64,000 bases of DNA, taken from NCBI RefSeq assembly GCF_012027615.1, contig NZ_SNUT01000006.1, positions 124,001-188,000 of the forward strand, written 5' to 3'. The DNA is from Thermococcus sp. 21S7 (GTDB taxonomy: Archaea > Methanobacteriota_B > Thermococci > Thermococcales > Thermococcaceae). Below the pieces are notes generated by a model. It did no database searches. It saw only the letters and a program-made list of their open reading frames with translations, and had not been told where the DNA came from. Each line of letters opens with the position of its first letter. Position 1 is the stretch's first letter. This document shows positions 59,261-64,000 of the stretch, piece after piece. Made by a program: the position numbers and the translations under genes.

Positions 59261-59707
59261 TCACTCCTTCAGCACTATCCGAACCGGAGTTGCGTTTATC
59301 AGGTTGTCAGTGACCGGACAGCGCTCTTCCGCTTCCTTCAAGAGCTCCCCAATCTTTTCCCTGGGGGCGTCAGCCTTCAGGTAAACCGAGACCGTCACCT
59401 CGGTGAAGCCCGCGCGCCCCTCCCCCGAGAGACCCTGGAACTTCTCAGGGTTCAGCTTTCCGGCGATGGCCATCTCAAGCGACTCCACAGGTATTCCTTT
59501 CTCCTCCGCGATTCCCCTGATGGTAACGTTCAGACAGCCGGCCAGCGCCACGAGGAGGTACTCCACAGGGTTTGGGGCCTCGTTGGTTCCTCCTATCTCC
59601 CCGGGCTCGTCAACGAGAACCTCGAAATCCCTGACCCTCGCGAGCAGCTTAGTTCCCGAGAGGGATTTTCCGGTTACGTAGAACGTCCATTCCTCCAAGA
59701 CAATCAC
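59261..59707 (-). CDS. OsmC-family protein
   Basis: 148 residues with the two OsmC cysteines in VALAGCLNVTIRG (about residue 57) and ERCPVTDNLI (about 129), separated as in peroxide-reducing OsmC/Ohr proteins. Ohr enzymes reduce organic hydroperoxides with electrons delivered by lipoylated proteins and dihydrolipoamide dehydrogenase; the location inside a lipoyl-enzyme operon makes that link attractive here, though unproven. The GTG start overlaps the previous gene's stop (GTGA). A 55-base gap then separates it from E1 alpha copy 1. Confidence 0.85.
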   Translation of the reverse strand: MIVLEEWTFYVTGKSLSGTKLLARVRDFEVLVDEPGEIGGTNEAPNPVEYLLVALAGCLNVTIRGIAEEKGIPVESLEMAIAGKLNPEKFQGLSGEGRAGFTEVTVSVYLKADAPREKIGELLKEAEERCPVTDNLINATPVRIVLKE

Positions 59708-60006
59708 CCGAAAATACCGTCTCCGCTCTTTCCATCCAGACCTGGATGAACGTCGAACCTCACAACCCCCACCGGAACCTTCCCCTCAACGGCCTCAACG
59801 ATTCTGGCCACACCGATATGACCAAAACCTCCGCACAGCTCTATCGCCGCGATTCCATCCTCAACGAGCTTTTTTGCAACTTCACAGGCCTCATCGTAGT
59901 TTTTGACGCCGACGACATGGAGTTCCACCATCGGGGTTCTGACGATTGCCCTGTGCCCCGCGGGGTCTGCTTCCGGTGCAACGAACATGAAAGCGGCCTT
60001 CAGCAT
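59704..60006 (-). CDS. DUF6506-like small protein
   Basis: 100 residues: MLKAAFMFVAPEADPAGHRAIVRTP, then HVVGVKNYDEACEVAKKLVEDGIAAIELCGGFGHIG and PVGVVRFDVHPGLD. The alternation of strands and helices and the ELCGGFGHIG loop resemble the DUF6506 family as I recall it; no activity is known. The single Cys lies in that loop. It starts 24 bases after E1 beta copy 2 and overlaps OsmC, so it belongs to the same transcript as the dehydrogenase genes. Confidence 0.7.
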   Translation of the reverse strand: MLKAAFMFVAPEADPAGHRAIVRTPMVELHVVGVKNYDEACEVAKKLVEDGIAAIELCGGFGHIGVARIVEAVEGKVPVGVVRFDVHPGLDGKSGDGIFG

Positions 60007-60030
60007 GTTTCCACCTCCAAAAAAAAGAGG

Positions 60031-61014
60031 TCAGAGAACCTCCCTGACCGCGTTCTCTATTCTTTCCGTGCAGGGTATCCACTCGTTTTCGAGGGCGGGA
60101 CTGAAGGGAACAGGTGTCGCCGGCGGTGTGATTATCTTGACCGGCGCCTTCAGGCGCTCAAAGGCCCTGCTGGCGGCGAGCGCCGCTATGTCCGTCGCAA
60201 AGCTTGCCCTCGGGTAGCCCTCGTCAACGACGACCAGCCTTCCGGTCTTCTTGATGGAGTTCAGGATCGTGTCGGCGTCTAGGGGTACGAGCGACCGCGA
60301 GTCAACGACCTCGACGCTCACACCCTCCTTCGCCAGCTTCTCCGCCACTTCCAAGGACTTGAGAACCATTGCGGCCGTTGCGACTATCGTTACGTCCTTT
60401 CCCTCCCTCTTAACGTCCGCCTCGCCGAGGGGTATCGAGTAGGGCTCCTCCGGAACCGGCCCTTTAACCGCGTAGAGCCCCTTGTGCTCTATGAAGATCA
60501 CCGGGTCGTCGTCCTCTATCGCCGAGATCAGCAGTCCCTTTGCATCGTAGGGCGTGGACGGCATGACAACCTTGAGTCCAGGAACATGGATGAAGATGGC
60601 GTGGAGCGACTGGGAGTGCTGGGCGGCGGCTGAAAAGCCGGCACCGCACGTTGTTCTGAGAACCATGGGTATCCTCGCCTTCCCGCCGAACATGTACCTC
60701 ATCTTTGCGGCCTGGTTGTATATCTGGTCGTAGGCGACTCCGAGGAAGTCTATGAACATCAGCTCCACGACCGGCTTCAGCAGGCCCGTCGCCGCGGCGC
60801 CAACCGCGGTGCCCACGAAGCCGCTCTCCGCTATCGGCGTATCCCTGACCCTCTCGGGCCCGTACTTCTCGTAGAGCCCAGCCGTCACCCCGTAGATTCC
60901 CCCGTAGAGTCCGACGTCCTCGCCCATCACGACGACCTTTTCATCCTTTTCCATCTCGTAGTCCAGCGCCTCGTTGAGCGCCTGAGCGAAGGTTATCTCC
61001 CTCACCACTGCCAT
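60031..61014 (-). CDS. 2-oxo acid dehydrogenase E1 beta subunit, copy 2
   Basis: 327 residues from the ATG at 61014, which lies inside the 3' end of the E1 alpha gene (13-base overlap), so translation is coupled. Transketolase-like pattern: VVMGEDVGLYGGIYGVT, RVRDTPIAESGFVGTAVGAAAT, AQHSQSLHAIFIHVPGLKVVMP, and VEVVDSRSLVPLDADTILNSI. It forms an E1 with the chain at 61002. It differs from copy 1 at many positions, including the C-terminal domain end, so the two E1s may favour different substrates. Confidence 0.93.
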   Translation of the reverse strand: MAVVREITFAQALNEALDYEMEKDEKVVVMGEDVGLYGGIYGVTAGLYEKYGPERVRDTPIAESGFVGTAVGAAATGLLKPVVELMFIDFLGVAYDQIYNQAAKMRYMFGGKARIPMVLRTTCGAGFSAAAQHSQSLHAIFIHVPGLKVVMPSTPYDAKGLLISAIEDDDPVIFIEHKGLYAVKGPVPEEPYSIPLGEADVKREGKDVTIVATAAMVLKSLEVAEKLAKEGVSVEVVDSRSLVPLDADTILNSIKKTGRLVVVDEGYPRASFATDIAALAASRAFERLKAPVKIITPPATPVPFSPALENEWIPCTERIENAVREVL

Positions 61015-62006
61015 ACGAGCACCCCCTTGGTGGGCGTGGAGAAGACGTCTTCGAGGAGCTCCTCCTTCGACGGCCACGGGCTTTCTTCGGCGAACTTAAC
61101 CGCCTCCTCGATTTCCTCCCGGGCCTTCTCCCAGATTGCATCGAGCTCTTCCCGGGTGGCTATTCCTTTGGCTAGAAGCTTCTCCTCGAAGAGCTTTATC
61201 GGGTCCTTGTTCTTCTTCCACCACTCTATCTCCTCCTTTGACCTGTAGACCTGCGGGTCACCTTCGAAGTGCCCCCTGAACCTGTAGGTCTTGGCCTCTA
61301 TCAGAGTGGGGCCCTCGCCCCTTCTGGCGCGTTCGATGGCTTCCTTCGCCACCTCGTAGACCGCCAGAACGTCCTGTCCGTCAACGCTTACACCTGGGAT
61401 TCCATAGGCCTTGGCCCTCTCGGCTACGCTCTTTATCGTCTGCTGTTTCTCGTAGGAGAGGGATATCTGGTACTGGTTGTTCTCACAGACGAATACAACC
61501 GGCAGCTTCCAGATGGCCGCGAGGTTTATTCCCTCGTGGAAGTTCTGCTGGTTCGAGGCACCGTCACCGAAGAAGGCAACGGCAACCCTGTCGAGGCCGT
61601 TGAGCTTTATTCCCAGGCCGGCGCCTACCGCGTGGGGAATGCCGCCCCCGACTATGCCATTGGCTCCCAGCTCACCGACGTCGAGGTCGGCTATGTGCAT
61701 CGAACCGCCCTTTCCCTTCCCGCTTCCCGTCTTCTTTCCGAACAGCTCGGCCATCGAGGCCTTCACGTCCCCGCCCTTGGCTATGTAGTGGCCGTGCCCC
61801 CGGTGGGTGCTCGTTATGAAGTCCTCCCTCCGGAGGTTGGCCATCACGCCCACGGCGACGGCCTCTTCCCCGACGTATAGATGTACAAAGCCGGGTATCT
61901 TGCCCCGAGCAAAGAGTTCCGCGACCCTCTCCTCGTGAACCCTTATCCTAACCATGGCCTCGTACATCCACAGCAGGGTTTCCCTGGGTATTTCCTCAGC
62001 TGGCAT
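61002..62006 (-). CDS. 2-oxo acid (acetoin-type) dehydrogenase E1 alpha subunit, copy 2
   Basis: 334 residues from the ATG at 62006 (GGAGGAGGAG before it). ThDP motif FFGDGASNQQNFHEGINLAA to VCENNQYQIS (about 157-190; ends in ENN rather than EDN as in copy 1). Conserved GHGHYIAKGG active-site His, GKGKGGSMHIADL and YRFRGHFEGDPQVYR. Same length as copy 1. First gene of a leftward unit of probably seven genes (E1 alpha 2, E1 beta 2, DUF6506-like, OsmC, E1 alpha 1, E1 beta 1, lipoyl 1), divergent from the lipoyl 2-E2-AcoX unit. Confidence 0.93.
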   Translation of the reverse strand: MPAEEIPRETLLWMYEAMVRIRVHEERVAELFARGKIPGFVHLYVGEEAVAVGVMANLRREDFITSTHRGHGHYIAKGGDVKASMAELFGKKTGSGKGKGGSMHIADLDVGELGANGIVGGGIPHAVGAGLGIKLNGLDRVAVAFFGDGASNQQNFHEGINLAAIWKLPVVFVCENNQYQISLSYEKQQTIKSVAERAKAYGIPGVSVDGQDVLAVYEVAKEAIERARRGEGPTLIEAKTYRFRGHFEGDPQVYRSKEEIEWWKKNKDPIKLFEEKLLAKGIATREELDAIWEKAREEIEEAVKFAEESPWPSKEELLEDVFSTPTKGVLVWQW

Positions 62007-62085
62007 GGCATCTCCTCCTCCAAAACCTAGATTTCTCACCATGTTATTTTCAAAAAGAGATTTGAACACTATACTAATGAAAAAA

Positions 62086-62119
62086 CCTCTATATACGTAT
62101 TTCGCAAGTATTATATAGG
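62086..62119. promoter_or_regulatory. Imperfect palindrome in the divergent dehydrogenase promoter
   Basis: CCTCTATATACGTAT (62086-62100) and GTATTATATAGG (62108-62119) form an imperfect inverted repeat holding TATA-like cores on both strands, in the 161-base A+T-rich gap between E1 alpha 2 and lipoyl 2. It could set divergent initiation or be a regulator's site. A second TATA-like CTTATAAT follows at 62137-62144. Confidence 0.4.
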
Positions 62120-62167
62120 TTAATCCAGCTATTGCCCTTATAATTTGTGAATTTGGGGGACAGCATC

Positions 62168-62413
62168 ATGAAAAAAGTAAACGTAATAATGCCGAAGCTC
62201 GGCATGACTATGAAGAAGGGAGAGATTGTGGAATGGAAAAAGAAAGCCGGGGAGCACGTCAAGAAAGGGGAGGTTATCGCGGTGGTTCAGTCCGAGAAGC
62301 TGACAGGTGAGATAGAGGCACCGGAAGACGGCCGCCTGGCGGAGATACTCCACGACGTGGGTGCGGAAGTGCCCGTCGGGGAGGTTATAGCCACAATAGA
62401 GGCGGAAGAGTGA
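62168..62413 (+). CDS. Free-standing lipoyl-domain protein 2
   Basis: 81 residues from the ATG at 62168 (GGGGGA upstream; a TTG at 62147 is in frame but lies within the promoter). A complete lipoyl domain: VNVIMPKLGMTMKKGEIVEWKKKAG, QSEKLTGEIEAPEDG with the modifiable Lys44, and EVIATIEAEE at the end. MPKLGMTM is the usual opening of E2 lipoyl domains. It lies four bases before the E2 core gene, so what is one polypeptide in ordinary E2 is here two. It differs from lipoyl protein 1, which lacks the MPKLGMTM opening. Confidence 0.92.
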   Translation: MKKVNVIMPKLGMTMKKGEIVEWKKKAGEHVKKGEVIAVVQSEKLTGEIEAPEDGRLAEILHDVGAEVPVGEVIATIEAEE

Positions 62414-62417
62414 TCGC

Positions 62418-63236
62418 ATGACGGACGAAGAGGTCAGGATGATAGCGGAGCAGTACGAGATAGACCTTTCGAAGCTTGAGGGCTCCGGGCCGGATGGCGA
62501 GGTAACCCTCGAAGACCTTGAGAGGTACATCAAGGAGCACTTCTACCCGAAGGTTCTGAGGGAGGTCAAGCTAATCGGAATAAGGAAGGTGATAGCGGGA
62601 AGACTCTCCGAGAGCTACCGAGAGGCAGTCCACGTCACAATCAACATGGAGGCGGAGATGGACGGGCTCGTTGAGATGAGGGAAAAACTGACTGAAAAGC
62701 TCGGGAGGAAGCCGTCCTACACCGTGCTCATGCTGAAGTGCACAGCAAAGGCAATCCGGGACTTCATAGACATGAACGCGACGATGGACGGGGACAGGAT
62801 AACGGTCTACAACGACATCAACATAAACGTGGCCGTCGACAGCCCGATGGGGCTGATAACCCCGGTAATCAGGAACGTTGACGAGAAAAGCCTTGAGGAG
62901 CTTCTCGATGAGTACTCCAACCTCGTGGAGCGGACGAAAAAAGGCCTCCTGAAGGAAAAGGACTTCGTCGGGGGGACCTTCACGGTCACGAACCTGGGAA
63001 TGCTGGGGGTTGACTCGTTCACTCCGATAATAAACCCGCCCCAGGTGGCGATTCTGGGCCTCAATAGAATAGCCGAAAAGCCGGTTGTAAGGAACGGAGA
63101 GATAAAAAAGGCCAGGGTCATGACCCTGTCCCTGAGCTTCGACCACAGGGCGATAGACGGTGCCCCAGCGGCGAGGTTCCTGGGACGGGTGAAGCACTAC
63201 CTGGAAAACCCCGGAGAAGTCTTCGGAGACCCGTGA
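62418..63236 (+). CDS. 2-oxo acid dehydrogenase E2 core acyltransferase without lipoyl domain
   Basis: 272 residues. Residues about 4-38 (VRMIAEQYEIDLSKLEGSGPDGEVTLEDL, in pieces VRMIAEQYEIDLSK and GSGPDGEVTLEDLERY) are the peripheral-subunit-binding domain that docks E1 or E3. The catalytic domain begins at about IRKVIAGRLSESYREAVHVT and ends with SFDHRAIDGAPAARFL, with the catalytic His243 and Asp247 (H-x-x-x-D-G). The lipoyl domain is missing; it is supplied by the separate gene just upstream. It should form the oligomeric core that moves the acyl group to CoA. The only E2 in the window, so it probably serves both E1s. Confidence 0.92.
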   Translation: MTDEEVRMIAEQYEIDLSKLEGSGPDGEVTLEDLERYIKEHFYPKVLREVKLIGIRKVIAGRLSESYREAVHVTINMEAEMDGLVEMREKLTEKLGRKPSYTVLMLKCTAKAIRDFIDMNATMDGDRITVYNDININVAVDSPMGLITPVIRNVDEKSLEELLDEYSNLVERTKKGLLKEKDFVGGTFTVTNLGMLGVDSFTPIINPPQVAILGLNRIAEKPVVRNGEIKKARVMTLSLSFDHRAIDGAPAARFLGRVKHYLENPGEVFGDP

Positions 63237-63246
63237 GGGCTGAAGG

Positions 63247-64000
63247 ATGAAGAAAGGAGTCGTCGGGATAATAGCCAATCCGGAATCCGGAAGGGACATA
63301 AGGCGGCTGGTCGCCCACGCCAGCGTCTTCGACAACATGGAGAAGGTCAGTATAGTCGAGAGGCTCCTTCTGATACTCCAGGAGCTGGGGGTGGAGAGGG
63401 TAATCGGCATGCCCGAGACCTTCGGGATAATCCCCGGCGCAAAACGGGCCGTTGAGGAGCACCTGAACATAGAGGTTGATCTGCTGGACATGAAGATATT
63501 CGGGGACTGGCGCGACACCTACAAAGCGGCCGAAATCATGGGAAGGGAAGCCTCCGTCATTGTGGTGATAGGCGGAGATGGAACCAACAGGATAGTGGCG
63601 AAGGCCTGCGGGGACACGCCGATAATGCCCATCTCCACCGGAACCAACAACGTTTTCCCGTACATGATAGAGGCCACGATAGCCGGGGAAGCAGTGGCGG
63701 CGATTGCGACCGGAGTCGTAAAGCAGGAGGAAGGAACCTACAGGACGAAGAGGATAGAGCTCTTCGAAAACGGTGAGCTGAGGGACATAGCCCTTGTAGA
63801 CGCCGCGGCAACAACCCATTCATTCGTCGGCTCAAAGGCGGTGTGGAAGCCGGAGTACATCAGGGAACTCGTTGTCAGCCGTTGTTCACCATCAAACATA
63901 GGACTCAGCTCCATCGCCGGAATCTTAGGGGAGGTAAAGGACGAGGACGATTTCGGGCTGTACCTGGAGGTAGGAAAGGGCAGGCCTGTAAAGGCCCCGA
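63247..64000 (+). CDS. AcoX/NAD-kinase-like protein (cut by window end)
   Basis: 251 residues are visible, open to the window edge. The start ATG follows GGCTGAAGG, ten bases after the E2 stop. KGVVGIIANPESGRDIRRLV at the start and VVVIGGDGTNRIVAKAC with PISTGTNNVFP (about 98-125) are the NAD kinase/diacylglycerol-kinase-type GGDGT nucleotide site. Proteins of this kind (AcoX) are encoded in bacterial acetoin dehydrogenase clusters, where their role is still unclear. This supports an acetoin-type assignment of the complex. Confidence 0.85.
   Translation, partial: MKKGVVGIIANPESGRDIRRLVAHASVFDNMEKVSIVERLLLILQELGVERVIGMPETFGIIPGAKRAVEEHLNIEVDLLDMKIFGDWRDTYKAAEIMGREASVIVVIGGDGTNRIVAKACGDTPIMPISTGTNNVFPYMIEATIAGEAVAAIATGVVKQEEGTYRTKRIELFENGELRDIALVDAAATTHSFVGSKAVWKPEYIRELVVSRCSPSNIGLSSIAGILGEVKDEDDFGLYLEVGKGRPVKAP

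Overview
The window looks like a chromosomal segment of a hyperthermophilic archaeon of the order Thermococcales, most likely Thermococcus. The evidence is the gene set and gene order: a Tgr/TrmBL1 regulator next to neopullulanase, malE-malF-malG, amylopullulanase and malK; an archaeal class I CCA-adding enzyme; the RNase P subunit Pop5; class II ribonucleotide reductase with inteins; a tungsten aldehyde oxidoreductase; a CGP-CTERM surface anchor; and a serpin. Genes are tightly packed, with GGAGGTG-type ribosome binding sites or leaderless starts about 25 nt after a TATA box.

Layout. 1-3.5 kb: secreted and surface proteins (a partial secreted protein, a DUF1616 membrane protein, a TasA/camelysin-like subunit), a HAD phosphatase and a ferritin-like protein. 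3.6-8.8 kb: ribonucleotide reductase carrying two LAGLIDADG inteins, one directly before the catalytic NPCGE cysteine. 9-15 kb: a phosphoribosyltransferase, an A+T-rich secreted protein, RNA-processing genes (thpR, cca) and a GH57 enzyme with a Tgr-type operator. 15-18 kb: a tungsten operon (polyferredoxin, AOR-family subunit, MoaD-like carrier) that resembles WOR5. 18-28.5 kb: a DMT transporter, DUF116, ileS with a long leader, remnants of a small two-gene module, an ATPase with a palindromic operator, a radical SAM protein, RNase P Pop5 and glycogen synthase.

28.5-46 kb is a sugar-uptake region. A trehalose/maltose (Mal-I) operon, malE-malF-malG-treT-trmB, runs leftward. The maltodextrin (Mal-II) cluster, neopullulanase-malE-malF-malG-amylopullulanase-malK, runs rightward. 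tgr lies between them. Only one MalK ATPase is visible for the two permeases. 46.1-48 kb is an A+T-rich island with strong hairpins and an in-frame CPBP protease-methyltransferase fusion. 48-57 kb holds UPF0146, a phosphohexomutase, an MBL hydrolase, an OPT peptide transporter, PqqD-like and M20 peptidase genes, a lipoprotein serpin and a METTL16/RlmF-like methyltransferase.

57-64 kb is the most unusual part: a thiamine-diphosphate 2-oxo acid (acetoin-type) dehydrogenase locus. It has two complete E1 alpha/beta pairs, two free-standing lipoyl-domain proteins, one E2 core lacking its own lipoyl domain, an AcoX/NAD-kinase-like gene cut by the window end, and two inserted small genes (OsmC and a DUF6506-like protein). 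No E3 or lipoate ligase is visible. Thermococcales normally oxidise 2-oxo acids with ferredoxin oxidoreductases, so a dehydrogenase complex with a split E2 and two E1 modules is the best candidate here for an undescribed system. All functional calls come from reading motifs and recollection of families; no searches were run.
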